A stretch of 38,250 nt of DNA from Acidobacteriota bacterium (GTDB taxonomy: Bacteria > Acidobacteriota > Thermoanaerobaculia > Multivoradales > Multivoraceae): contig JAPOVF010000364.1 of the NCBI GenBank assembly GCA_026708285.1, forward strand, positions 1-38,250. Reading direction: 5' to 3'. Positions 16,806 to 24,767 of this stretch are shown here, piece by piece; the first letter of the stretch is position 1, and each line of letters opens with the position of its first letter. The notes under the pieces are model-generated. The model was not told the origin of the DNA and searched no databases. It saw nothing but the letters and a program-made list of their open reading frames with translations. The translations under genes and the position numbers were made by a program.

Positions 16806-18065
16806 TCAGCCGGCGCTCGCCGCGCTCGAGCGACCGAGCCGCTCGTGGGCGCGCGCCAGGTCGCGCGACGTGAACGCCGCGGTCAAGGACAGTTCGCCGG
16901 CCAGGACGACAGCGCCGACGATCTCGGCCAGTCGCCGTACGGCAGCTCCCGGCCGGTCCGGATCGGGCCGTACGCCCATCACTTCGAGCGCCTCGCGCTG
17001 TGTGTCAAGACCGGTACCGCCGCCGATTGCAGCCAGCGGCACGTCCGGCATGTAGACGGACGCGTAGACCGACCCGTCGTCGCGGGCCTCGAAGGAAGCC
17101 ACGCCCATCGCACCCTCGACGACGTGCGCGAGATCCTGGCCGCAGGCGACGAACACCGCCGCCAGCACGTTGGCGAACTGGGCGTTGAAGGCGAGCGCAC
17201 CGGCCGCGACGGAGCCGAGCAGGTTCTTGCGGTAGGCAACGTCCTGGAGCGCCTTCGCCTCCGACTTGAGCACCTTGCGCACGGTCAGTTCGTCGAGGAC
17301 GACTTCAGCGTGGATCCGCTTGCCGCGGCCGAGCTGGTAGTTGACCGCCGAGGGCTTCTTGTCGACACAGTAGTTGCCGGACAGCGCGACGCACTGGACG
17401 CCGGTTTCCGGTTCGATCAGCTCCGACACCAGGCGGTCGCAGGCGATCGTGACCATGTTCATGCCCATCGCGTCCCCGGTGGCGAAGCGGAAGCGCAGGA
17501 ACACCGTGCTGCCGACGACCGACGGCCGAATCTCCCGAAGCTCCAGGAAGCGGCTCGTCTCGTGCGCCTTGGCGCGGATCCTCTCCTCGTTCGCTTCCAG
17601 CCAGTGGAGCAGCCGCCTGGTGTCTTCGATTCCCGTGGTGCGGAAGACCGGCGCCCGGGTCATGCCCACGTCCTCGACGAAGACGGTGGCACCGCCCGCC
17701 GCCGTGATTGCCCGGCAGCCGCGGTTCACGCTGGCGAGCAGGGCTCCCTCGGTCGTCGCCATCGGCACGCAGACCGTGCCGTCGATCTCACTCCCGCGGA
17801 CGAGAACCGGCCCGGCGACGCCCATCGGCACCTGAGCGGCGCCGATGAAGTTCTCGCAGTTCTGGCTGGACGCGCGTTCATCGTCGAGCGAGTAGCCGCC
17901 GATGGCTCCAAGCGCCCCGCTGCCGCTAGCCAGTTCGAGAGCGCGGCGCCGCACCGCGGCCTTCCCGGCCGCGTCGAGTCCCGGCGGCGGCCGATGGAAA
18001 CCGCGTTCCCCGCCGGCGATCTCGACCGCCGCCGCCTCGAGCTCGGGATCCAGCCGGTCAGCCAT
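16806..18065 (-). CDS. hmgR: Hydroxymethylglutaryl-CoA reductase, class I-like
   Basis: A 419-residue soluble enzyme (no TM anchor) that reduces HMG-CoA to mevalonate. Class I landmarks: ENFIGAAQVPMGVAGP, PMATTEGALLASVNRGCRAI with catalytic E106, FATGDAMGMNM (cofactor loop), GNYCVDKKPSAVNYQLGRGK with the catalytic Lys around 236, CGQDLAHVVEG with D311, GGGTGLDTQ, and a C-terminal RAHERLG whose H407 corresponds to the catalytic His of human HMGR. Class II bacterial enzymes have different motifs at these sites. The ATG at 18065 overlaps the fni stop by 8 bases; the frame remains open further upstream, but that part lies inside fni and is not coding. NADPH use is inferred from class. Confidence 0.94.
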   Translation of the reverse strand: MADRLDPELEAAAVEIAGGERGFHRPPPGLDAAGKAAVRRRALELASGSGALGAIGGYSLDDERASSQNCENFIGAAQVPMGVAGPVLVRGSEIDGTVCVPMATTEGALLASVNRGCRAITAAGGATVFVEDVGMTRAPVFRTTGIEDTRRLLHWLEANEERIRAKAHETSRFLELREIRPSVVGSTVFLRFRFATGDAMGMNMVTIACDRLVSELIEPETGVQCVALSGNYCVDKKPSAVNYQLGRGKRIHAEVVLDELTVRKVLKSEAKALQDVAYRKNLLGSVAAGALAFNAQFANVLAAVFVACGQDLAHVVEGAMGVASFEARDDGSVYASVYMPDVPLAAIGGGTGLDTQREALEVMGVRPDPDRPGAAVRRLAEIVGAVVLAGELSLTAAFTSRDLARAHERLGRSSAASAG

Positions 18066-19101
18066 CGCCTGTCTCCCGCGGCAGCGGCACGCGGCGCAGC
18101 GCCGCGAGGTCGACGGCGCCGGTGCAGAACATGCAGATCCGCAGTTCGAATGCGGTGCGGGCGATCCGGTCGACCACTGCGTCGGTCGAAGCGTTGGCCG
18201 CCTCCAGGAAGGGGAACGCCATACCGGCGATGTCGGCGCCGAGGGCCAGGGCCTTCGCCGCGTCGACGCCGGAGCGGATGCCGCCGCTACCGATGACCTG
18301 GACGCCGGGGACCGCCGCCAACTGGCGGATCGACTCCGGCGTCGGGACTCCCCAGTCGGCGAAGCGTTCGCCAAGAGCCACCTCGTCGGCCCGGGCCGCC
18401 TCGATCCGGGCCCAGCTCGTGCCACCGACGCCGGCCGTGTCCAGGATCCGGACACCGACGTTGGCGAGCTCGCGGCCAACAGCGGCCGAGATGCCGCAAC
18501 CGATCTCCTTGACCACGACCGGCACGTCCAGCGCCTCGACCACCCGGGCGATCTTCGGCAGCAGCCCCCGGAAGTTCAGTTGCCCCTCCGGCTGCAGTGC
18601 CTCCTGCAGGGCGTTCAGGTGCAGCACCAGGGCGTCCGCCTCGACCATGTCGACCGCCACACGGCACTCGTCGACGCCATACCCGTAGTTCAGTTGCACC
18701 GCACCCAGGTTCGCCAGGATCGGCACGTTGGGTGCGAACTCGCGCACCCGGAACGTCGCCGCGGTCTCCGGATCGTCGATCGCCTTGCGTTGCGAGCCGA
18801 CCCCGAGAGCGACCCGCTCCGCCTCCGCCGCCTCGGCCAGGCGCCGGTTGATCCGCTCGGCAACCCCGGTGCCCCCAGTCATGCACGAGATAAGCAGCGG
18901 CGCCTCCAGCTCCCGTCCCAGGAACTCGGCGCCGATCCGCACGTCCTCGAAGTCGATCTCGGGCAGCGCCCGGTGCTCGAACCGGTAGTCGTCGAAGTAG
19001 CTCCGCTCGACCTGCATGCGTCGATCCAGCGCCAGCCGGATGTGCTCCGCCTTGCGGTCCCGCTCCCCCTCGGCCGCCGCCAGCAGCGGCCGGGTGCTCA
19101 C
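18058..19101 (-). CDS. fni: Type II isopentenyl-diphosphate delta-isomerase (FMN-dependent)
   Basis: A 347-residue TIM-barrel flavoprotein that interconverts IPP and DMAPP. Seen: N-terminal RKAEHIRLAL (the RKxxHI substrate motif), LLISCMTGGTG, LGVGSQRKAI, ANLGAVQLNYGYG, LVLHLNALQEALQPEGQLNF (with the conserved Gln-Glu that holds metal and substrate), VVVKEIGCGIS, GTSWARIEAAR, and the FMN-phosphate motif GSGGIRSGVDAAKALALGAD. The proposed GTG at 19101 gives a normal-length N terminus before RKAEHI; GTGs at 19110 and 19131 are alternatives. It is the first gene of the operon, followed by hmgR with an 8-base overlap. The type I isomerase is unrelated, so this assignment is unambiguous. Confidence 0.94.
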   Translation of the reverse strand: MSTRPLLAAAEGERDRKAEHIRLALDRRMQVERSYFDDYRFEHRALPEIDFEDVRIGAEFLGRELEAPLLISCMTGGTGVAERINRRLAEAAEAERVALGVGSQRKAIDDPETAATFRVREFAPNVPILANLGAVQLNYGYGVDECRVAVDMVEADALVLHLNALQEALQPEGQLNFRGLLPKIARVVEALDVPVVVKEIGCGISAAVGRELANVGVRILDTAGVGGTSWARIEAARADEVALGERFADWGVPTPESIRQLAAVPGVQVIGSGGIRSGVDAAKALALGADIAGMAFPFLEAANASTDAVVDRIARTAFELRICMFCTGAVDLAALRRVPLPRETGDG

Positions 19102-19360
19102 TTTCGCCACCCCGGTTCCGCGCCCGTACACATGCGCGCCACTGTACCGGAATTCGGCCGCGTAAGTGGAGTCACTACCGCAGATAGAGCATCCGCCGAG
19201 GCCCCGGCTGCAACGTGGCGGCGTCGGTTGCACCCGCCTGCCTGGTCGGGGCTCACGGGGGAGGCTGGACGGTGTCGGGCTGCGGCCTATCCAGCACGGG
19301 CGGCCAGCCGCAACGCTACTCTTGCTGACCGAGCCAAGCACTCCCAAGCATCAACCGACG
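19102..19360. promoter_or_regulatory. Divergent intergenic region, probable promoter of the isoprenoid operon
   Basis: This 259-base gap separates fni (minus) from the HicB-like gene (plus). On the minus strand TACAGT at 19146-19141 lies about 40 bases before the proposed fni start and could be a -10; no convincing -35 accompanies it. I see no clear MntR/DtxR-type palindrome near it, nor a riboswitch. The remainder is GC-rich and noncoding as far as I can read. Confidence 0.25.
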
Positions 19361-19585
19361 ATGAGAATCCAGCTATCCGCAGAGTTGCACCGCGAGCGAG
19401 ATGTCTGGGTCGCCTCGTGTCCGCAGCTCCACGTAGCAAGCCAGGGCTCCACGGCCGAGGAAGCCATGGTCATGCTGCAAGAGGCGTTGGCCCTGTTCAT
19501 CGATGGCTGCCGTGAGGAGGGGATCGTGAATCGGGTTCTTGAAGAAAGCGGTGTCACACTGGAACACGGTCCCTCGCCCGACTGA
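19361..19585 (+). CDS. HicB-like antitoxin-fold protein, apparently without HicA
   Basis: A 74-residue protein: a beta-strand start MRIQLSAELHRERDVWVASC, then CPQLHVASQGSTAEEAMVML and a helix QEALALFIDGC. This is the HicB N-terminal domain pattern (partial RNase H fold: strand, W/Y-V-A-x-C-P, L-x-x-x-S-Q-G-x-T-x-E-E-A). The C-terminal tail is short with no ribbon-helix-helix or HTH DNA-binding domain. No HicA-sized frame with its diagnostic GSH-type His is seen on either side, so the gene is an orphan or belongs to the stand-alone HicB-like family. Annotated as toxin-antitoxin only by fold. The following 239 bases to moaA hold nothing I can identify. Confidence 0.72.
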   Translation: MRIQLSAELHRERDVWVASCPQLHVASQGSTAEEAMVMLQEALALFIDGCREEGIVNRVLEESGVTLEHGPSPD

Positions 19586-19824
19586 GCCGCTCCGGTCGGC
19601 CTTCGCGCGTCAGAGCTTCACTGACGTACTTGGTGCCGTGCGGGAGAAGCTCCAGACTTGAACGCTCGATCATGCTCACAGCACGTGGGCCCGGCCCGTC
19701 GCGCAGACCGCAACACACCGGCACACAGACCAACGATGCCCGACGCCGTCCAGGCCGACCCCCCAGGCAGGCGGGTGCGTCCGACGACCCTCCGCCGCCG
19801 CGCCGCAGCCGCGCAGGCGATGTC

Positions 19825-20874
19825 TCAGCCGCCGATGCGGAACATCTCGACGCGCTGGGGAGCCGGCTGCAGGCCGGCGCGGAGGCGTTCGGCGCGGATC
19901 TCGGAGTAGCGATCCTCCCGTTGGCGCCAGTGGCCAGCCAGGAAGGTGAGCAGGTCGTCGTCGCTTGCGCCGGCGCGGAGGCGGTCGCGGAGGGAGGGGC
20001 CGGTGTCGGCGAAGAGGCAAGTGTAGAGCCGGCCGTCGGATGAAAGGCGCGCGCGGGCGCAGTCGCCGCAGAAGGGGCGGCTGATCGAGGGGATGACGCC
20101 GAACTCGACGCCGTCGTCGAGGTAGCGGAAGCGTTCGGCGACGTCGCTGGGTTGAGCGCGATCAACCGGTTCGAAGGGCCACCGTTCGGCGATTCGGTGG
20201 CCGATCTCCGAGGCGGTTACGACCTGGTCGAGGCTCCAGTCGTTCACCGTGCCGACGTCCATGAACTCGATGAAGCGGACGATGTGGCCTCGCTCCTTGA
20301 AGTAGCCGGCGATGTCGGCAACTTCGTCTTCGTTCGTGCCCTTCATGACGACCGTGTTGATCTTGACCGGGCCGAGACCGGCATCGGCCGCTGCGTCGAT
20401 GCCCTCCAGCACCTGGCCGACGCCGTGGCCCAGTCCCGTGACCCGGCCAAAGATGTCGTCGTGCAGGGACTCGACGCTCACCGTGACCCGGTTGAGGCCG
20501 GCTTCAGCGAGGGTCCGAGCTTTCTGTGCCAGCAGAGCTCCGTTCGTCGTCAACGCGAGGTCTTCGATTCCGGGCACCGCGGCCAGAGTCCCAACCAGAT
20601 CCTCGATGTCGCGGCGAAGCAGTGGCTCACCGCCGGTCAGCCTCAGCTTGCGGACACCAAGGCGAACGAACAATCTGACCAGGCGCTCGATCTCCTCGAA
20701 CGTCATCAGTTGCTGCCGGGGCAGGAACCGGTACTCCCGGTCGGCCGGCATGCAGAAGGTGCAGCGGAAGTTGCAACGATCGATGACCGAGATGCGCAGG
20801 TCGCGCACCGGCCGGCCGAGGCGGTCGATGACCGCGGCCGGAGCCGTGCCGCCGTTCGTGGAGTCGAGGGTCAT
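19825..20874 (-). CDS. moaA: GTP 3',8-cyclase MoaA (molybdenum cofactor biosynthesis)
   Basis: A 349-residue radical SAM enzyme performing the first step of molybdopterin synthesis. The N-terminal cluster motif is CNFRCTFC (C34, C38, C41), followed by LRLTGGEPLLRRDIEDL (SAM-binding GGEP), LTTNGALL, and RVTVSVESLHDDIFGRVTG. The C-terminal cluster is FCGDCARARLSSDGRLYTC, which binds the second 4Fe-4S and GTP, and the protein ends in GG, needed for function with MoaC. In most MoaA the segment is RVNVSLDSL; here it reads VSVESL. No other moa genes are nearby, so it is an isolated cofactor gene, separated from nudC by a repeat-containing gap. Length is normal. Confidence 0.95.
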   Translation of the reverse strand: MTLDSTNGGTAPAAVIDRLGRPVRDLRISVIDRCNFRCTFCMPADREYRFLPRQQLMTFEEIERLVRLFVRLGVRKLRLTGGEPLLRRDIEDLVGTLAAVPGIEDLALTTNGALLAQKARTLAEAGLNRVTVSVESLHDDIFGRVTGLGHGVGQVLEGIDAAADAGLGPVKINTVVMKGTNEDEVADIAGYFKERGHIVRFIEFMDVGTVNDWSLDQVVTASEIGHRIAERWPFEPVDRAQPSDVAERFRYLDDGVEFGVIPSISRPFCGDCARARLSSDGRLYTCLFADTGPSLRDRLRAGASDDDLLTFLAGHWRQREDRYSEIRAERLRAGLQPAPQRVEMFRIGG

Positions 20875-20905
20875 GAACCGACAATGCTACGCGAGCCGGC
20901 ATGGT

Positions 20906-20962
20906 CGCCGCTTCGCGGCGGCGTTGTTCCGGAAGGCCGGCGGGGACGCCGGCGCACCCAGT
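20906..20962. repeat. Intergenic GC-rich palindromic repeat, copy 1
   Basis: Between nudC and moaA. A hairpin CGCCGC-TTC-GCGGCG (20906-20920) is followed by paired GCCGGC elements (20936-20941 and 20948-20953), inside a 24-base block (20939-20962) that is repeated identically at 33782-33805. A 13-base core of it recurs inverted at 30145-30157. Noncoding, and similar in style to REP elements. Confidence 0.65.
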
Positions 20963-20970
20963 GGGGGCCG

Positions 20971-21903
20971 TCAGTCTTCGGCGCGCAACCAGTCGTCGAT
21001 CAACCGGCGGGCGATCGAGAAGGGCGGCGGCAGGCGGACTTCGCGGGCGCGGAGCGCGTACTCCAGTTCGGAGCGGGTCGCCCACACCGCCTGTTCCAGT
21101 TCCTCCGTGTCCACCTGCACGTCGCCGCCGGGCGAGGTGGCGTAGAAGCCGAGCATGATCGAGGTTGGGAAGGGCCACGGCTGGGAGGAGTGGTAGCGGA
21201 CCGTGTCGACCGCGATGCCAGTCTCCTCCCGGACCTCGCGCGCGACCGCGCTCTCCAGGCTCTCGCCGGGCTCGACGAAGCCCGCGAGCGCCGAGAACAT
21301 GCCCGGCGGCCAGGAGGCCTGCCGGCCCAGCAGGCAGGAGCCGTCGTCGCCGGCCTCCGTGTGGACCAGCATGATGACGGCCGGGTCCGTGCGCGGGAAG
21401 TGCTCGATGCCGCACGCCGTGCAGACGCGCAGGTGGCCGGCGTTGCGGCTCTCGGTCGCGGCGCCGCACTGGCCGCAGAAGCGGTGCCGGCGGTGCCACG
21501 TCGCCATGGCGCGGGCGTAGGCAAGCAGGTTGGCGCCACGGCCGCTCATCGCCGCGCCGACCTGCCGCAGCTCGACGAAGCGGCCGGCGCCCCGGAGCGG
21601 GCCGGCGAGCGGATCTTCCCGGTCGGAGAGGTCGACCGAGAAGTAGGCGACGCCCTCCGCTTCGCCGAGAAACACGACATCCTCCGCCCCGTCGACCAGC
21701 CCGGCCGCCTCGACGGTCGCCACCGTGCCGGGAACCGGCCCCCGGTCTCCGGTGTGGGCGTCGAAGACCAGGCTGCGCTCGCGCCAGACCGCGGTCAACT
21801 GGCTGCTCGGATCCGCCAGTCTCCGGGCCAGCCAGTCGGCGTCGCCGCGCCGCTCCGAGCGGCGGTCAACCGCCGGTTCGGCCAGTGCGTTGTGTGCCCT
21901 CAT
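20971..21903 (-). CDS. nudC: NAD(+)/NADH pyrophosphatase (NudC-type Nudix hydrolase)
   Basis: A 310-residue Nudix hydrolase. It has an N-terminal NUDIX-like region, then a zinc ribbon (FCGQCGAATE with CTACGIEHFPRTDPAVI), then the Nudix box GFVEPGESLESAVAREVREE (G-x5-E-x7-R-E-U-x-E-E-x-G-U) and the NudC signature SQPWPFPTSIMLGFYA (the SQPWPFPxS motif that distinguishes NADH pyrophosphatases). Known functions are hydrolysis of NADH to NMNH and AMP and removal of NAD caps from RNA. The ATG at 21903 is preferred over one further upstream because the latter runs into the dehydrogenase gene. It lies 22 bases downstream of that gene, so they may be co-transcribed. Confidence 0.94.
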   Translation of the reverse strand: MRAHNALAEPAVDRRSERRGDADWLARRLADPSSQLTAVWRERSLVFDAHTGDRGPVPGTVATVEAAGLVDGAEDVVFLGEAEGVAYFSVDLSDREDPLAGPLRGAGRFVELRQVGAAMSGRGANLLAYARAMATWHRRHRFCGQCGAATESRNAGHLRVCTACGIEHFPRTDPAVIMLVHTEAGDDGSCLLGRQASWPPGMFSALAGFVEPGESLESAVAREVREETGIAVDTVRYHSSQPWPFPTSIMLGFYATSPGGDVQVDTEELEQAVWATRSELEYALRAREVRLPPPFSIARRLIDDWLRAED

Positions 21904-21925
21904 CCTCCGCAGGCTACAGCCCGGG

Positions 21926-23038
21926 TCAATTGGCGCGGCGAAAGGCCATCGCTTCCGAGACACGGCGCTGGGCGATGCTCATCGCCGCCTCGCGCAACAG
22001 GCAGCCTTCGGCCCGGGCCAGTTCCAGCACTTCACGCGTGTTCTGGCGCACCGTGTCCTCGATCCTCTCGAATGCCTGCCGCTCGGAGCCGCCCGCGTAC
22101 TCGACCGCGCCGCAGATGATGCCGCCGGCGTTGGCCACGAAGTCCGGAATCGAGAGGACGCCGCGGTCGTGGAGAATCCGCTCGCCCGCCGGCGTTACCG
22201 GAATGTTCGCGCCCTGGAGCACCACCTTGCAGCCGACCCGGCCGGCGTTGCCGCTGTCGATCACGTCCGGCCGCGCGGCCGGCACGAAGAAGTCGACTTC
22301 CAGGTCCAGGAAGGCGTCGCCCTCGATACGGCTGCCGCGCGGGTACGCGGTGACGCCGCCGGTCGCGTCCATCGTCGCCACGAGTTCGTCGATGTCGATG
22401 CCGTCCGGGTCGTGGATCGTGCCGTCGAGATCGGTGACCGACACGAGGCGCGCGCCCCTCTCGGCCAGGAACCGGGCTGCCGGCCGCCCGACGTTGCCGA
22501 AGCCCTGGATGGAGACGGTGGCGCCTTCGAGCGCGACGACGCCCGCCTCTTCCGCCACTTCGGCGGCGATGGCGAGACCGAAGCCGGTCGAGCCGCTCTC
22601 GTCGAGCGGAATCCCGCCGAGCGACCTGGACAGGCCGACGGAGCGGCCCCCCTCGTCGCGGATCCAGGCCATCGCGGTTTCGTTCGTGCCCATGTCGGGG
22701 GCCGGGATGTAGTCCGTCAACTGCCGGATCGCCCGACCGAACTGCCGGATCAGGGCCTCACGGTTCGCCGTCCGCGGATTCGCCCGGATGCCCGCCTTGC
22801 CGCCGCCGTGACGCAGGCGCGCCATGGCGTTCTTCCAGGTCATGGCCCGCGCCAGCCGGCACACCTCCTCCACGCTGACATCCGGCGCCATACGGATGCC
22901 GCCCATCGTGGGTCCGGCAGCGCTGTTGTCGATGACGACGATGCCCTCCAGGCCGCAACGGGGCTCGTAGACGGTAACGACCTTCTCGGGACCGTAGTCG
23001 TCCGCGAAGTCGAAGTGTTCGAAGGCAGATCCAGACAT
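21926..23038 (-). CDS. Glu/Leu/Phe/Val dehydrogenase family protein
   Basis: A 370-residue amino-acid dehydrogenase performing NAD(P)-dependent oxidative deamination. The substrate region has GPTMGGIRMAPD, MTWKNAMARLRHGGGKAGI with the catalytic Lys in GGGKAG, and YIPAPDMGTNETAMAWI; the Rossmann part has VSIQGFGNVGRPAARFLAERGA, and QGANIPVTPAGERIL follows. The K-A and APDMGTN variants fit between glutamate and leucine dehydrogenases. At 370 residues it is shorter than typical hexameric glutamate dehydrogenase (about 420) and close to leucine dehydrogenase (about 365), so branched-chain substrates are as likely as glutamate. The ATG at 23038 has AAGGAG 5 bases upstream; an adjacent GTG at 23041 is also possible. 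A short gap precedes nudC. Confidence 0.9.
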   Translation of the reverse strand: MSGSAFEHFDFADDYGPEKVVTVYEPRCGLEGIVVIDNSAAGPTMGGIRMAPDVSVEEVCRLARAMTWKNAMARLRHGGGKAGIRANPRTANREALIRQFGRAIRQLTDYIPAPDMGTNETAMAWIRDEGGRSVGLSRSLGGIPLDESGSTGFGLAIAAEVAEEAGVVALEGATVSIQGFGNVGRPAARFLAERGARLVSVTDLDGTIHDPDGIDIDELVATMDATGGVTAYPRGSRIEGDAFLDLEVDFFVPAARPDVIDSGNAGRVGCKVVLQGANIPVTPAGERILHDRGVLSIPDFVANAGGIICGAVEYAGGSERQAFERIEDTVRQNTREVLELARAEGCLLREAAMSIAQRRVSEAMAFRRAN

Positions 23039-23133
23039 CACAACTCCTTATCAGGCAACCACCTGGCGACAGCCGCCAAGCGGAGAACAAGAGAAACCCG
23101 CGGCAACTTCCCATGCCGCCGGCAGCTGAGGTC

Positions 23134-23165
23134 CCGGTCGAGACCGGAGTGGGGCGGAGCCCGCC
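23134..23165. terminator. Candidate double-hairpin terminator after the TlpA gene
   Basis: On the minus strand, just past the TlpA stop, a GGCGG-GCT-CCGCC stem (about 23153-23165) is followed by CCGGTC-TC-GACCGG (23134-23147). Both are short and GC-rich and lack a U-tract, so termination is only plausible. Confidence 0.35.
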
Positions 23166-23167
23166 GA

Positions 23168-23734
23168 TCAGGATCCCCCGCCGGCTTCAAGTAGCCCGAG
23201 AACGGCCTCTTCGAACTCCGAGTACAGCATCCGTCCGAGATGAATGTTGGTCAGTTCGCCGCTACGGTCGAAGAACATCGTCGTCGGCAACGCACCGGGC
23301 CACTCGGGATCAAACGAGGTCACGAAGTCGACCGAGTTGTCGCCCGCCGACGCGAGGTAGGAGACGAGACCAGGTGCCCGCTTGGCGAAGAACGGCCGCA
23401 CCCGATCGTCGAGTTTCTCCGGGTCGTCCATCGAGACGGCGAGCACCACCAGGCCGCGGTCGGCATAACGCTCCTGCAGCAGGTCGAGCTCAGGCAACTC
23501 CTGCAGGCAGGGGATGCACCAGGTAGCCCAGTAGTTGACCACGACGACCTTGCCCCGGTGGTGCTCCAGGACCGCGCGGAACTGCTCCGCCGTCGCCGGA
23601 TGGATCGTGTCCGGATCAAGCAGATGATCCGCTGCCGCCGCCGCCTCCGCGACCGCCGGCGACGTGGCGACGAGCGCGGCCCCCATCAAGACCCCAACCC
23701 AGAGTAGTCGCGGACCCAGTGTGTTGAGCTTCAA
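23168..23734 (-). CDS. TlpA-like thioredoxin-fold protein, exported
   Basis: A 188-residue protein with a signal peptide (LLWVGVLMGAALVATSPAVA, cleavage near residue 30) and a TlpA/ResA domain containing VVVNYWATWCIPCLQELPEL, i.e. the WC-IP-C redox pair and preceding WAT, then VLAVSMDD and the cis-Pro in GALPTTMFFDRSG. It should act in the periplasm as a thiol-disulfide reductase, for example in cytochrome c maturation or as a general redox partner. The start is TTG, supported by AGGAGG with 5-base spacing. It lies 110 bases after the MBL-fold gene in the same direction; no ccm genes are adjacent, so its partner is unknown. Confidence 0.92.
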   Translation of the reverse strand: MKLNTLGPRLLWVGVLMGAALVATSPAVAEAAAAADHLLDPDTIHPATAEQFRAVLEHHRGKVVVVNYWATWCIPCLQELPELDLLQERYADRGLVVLAVSMDDPEKLDDRVRPFFAKRAPGLVSYLASAGDNSVDFVTSFDPEWPGALPTTMFFDRSGELTNIHLGRMLYSEFEEAVLGLLEAGGGS

Positions 23735-23844
23735 TTCAACCTCCTGCCTGACGGGCTACCAACTCTCTCAGCCGCCCGCCGAACCAGACGGGGTCAGCAG
23801 TATAGACCTCGGGCGAGACGGTTTCATTCCCCGACGCGTGAGCG

Positions 23845-24747
23845 TCAGCAAAGCGCCCGGTACGTCTCGCTGTCACGCTCGACCCGGCCCGCACGCTCGA
23901 GACGGTCGAGGTGGAGTTCCATGCTGCGCCGTTCGGCCTTGGGAATCCCGGCCCCCTCATCATGCGGCCGGTAGACGAAGCGGTGGGCGACGATGTCGTC
24001 CATCTTCCGTGGTTCCCGGAGGTACTCCAGCAGCCGTCCCTCGCGGTCGGCGATCCGATCAACGTACCGGCCCAGGCGAGCGAGAAACGCCTCGCGATCG
24101 TCGAGCAGGCCAATGTGGTGGCCGGTGAGGTAGTGCGCCGCCTCGATATCGCGCACCTGTTCCAGCGAGTGTTCAAACGCTTCGAGATCAGACCAGGCGT
24201 CCCCGTAGTACGGGCCGAAGCCGGTCAGGTCGATGTCGCCCAGGAACAGAACGCCGTCGGGTTCGACCAGAAGGGCGCAGTGACCACGGGTATGGCCGGG
24301 CGTGTGGATCACCCGTACCGAGACGCCGCCGCCGAGATCGAACAGGTCGCCGTTCCGGAACGGCACGGCGTCCGGCCGGGGCTCGTAGAAGAACGTCGTC
24401 CGCAGGTACCGGCCGTATTCGTCGCGGCGTTCCGGTTCGACCCCGAAGATGTCGAGGAAGCCGTCGAAGTCGAGCAGACCGGACAGATCCTCCTCGTGGA
24501 CGTGGACCGGGGCGTCCCTGAAGAGCGGCAGAGCCGCGGTGTGGTCCTCGTGGCAGTGGCTGAGCAGCACGAGGTCGACACGGGGCAGACCACCCCGGCC
24601 CCGCGCCCGAACGCCGAGCGACGGATCGATCAGCACCGTCGACTCGGCCCCCTCCACCACCAGGGCGTTGTTGTCGGGGTACTTGCCGCCGCCTTCTCCG
24701 AACAGGATGGTCGTGGCGCCGAGCCGGCGATCTTCGAGCCTGGTCAC
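23845..24747 (-). CDS. Metallo-beta-lactamase-fold hydrolase
   Basis: A 300-residue protein of the MBL superfamily. The metal site is LLSHCHEDHTAALPLF (H-x-H-x-D-H near residue 60), a later VIHTPGHTRGHCALLV and the GDIDLTGFGPYYGD Asp ligand, then YLTGHHIGLL. An N-terminal sheet carries ILFGEGGGKYPDNNALVVEG. The C-terminal region (about 210-300) is helical and may be a winged-helix-type extension as in glyoxalase-II-like or LACTB2-type relatives. The substrate is not evident. It starts with GTG 20 bases after the stop of the Gfo/Idh gene with no clear Shine-Dalgarno, so translation may depend on the upstream gene. Confidence 0.88.
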   Translation of the reverse strand: MTRLEDRRLGATTILFGEGGGKYPDNNALVVEGAESTVLIDPSLGVRARGRGGLPRVDLVLLSHCHEDHTAALPLFRDAPVHVHEEDLSGLLDFDGFLDIFGVEPERRDEYGRYLRTTFFYEPRPDAVPFRNGDLFDLGGGVSVRVIHTPGHTRGHCALLVEPDGVLFLGDIDLTGFGPYYGDAWSDLEAFEHSLEQVRDIEAAHYLTGHHIGLLDDREAFLARLGRYVDRIADREGRLLEYLREPRKMDDIVAHRFVYRPHDEGAGIPKAERRSMELHLDRLERAGRVERDSETYRALC

Positions 24748-24767
24748 CTGGCTTGGCTTGGCAGCGA

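Noticed and set aside
15924-18296. 2.4-kb open frame on the plus strand
   Set aside because: Antisense to mvk, hmgR and part of fni, all of which have complete catalytic motifs; no recognisable domain in the opposite reading.
18066-18479. Long upstream extension of the HMG-CoA reductase reading frame
   Set aside because: That segment is inside fni in another frame and is Ser/Arg/Pro-rich; the ATG at 18065 overlapping the fni stop is the sensible start.
19554-20165. Minus-strand frame around the moaA 3' end and the gap after it
   Set aside because: Its moaA-overlapping part is out of frame and low-complexity; the gap portion (around 19560-19680) has no known motif or Shine-Dalgarno.
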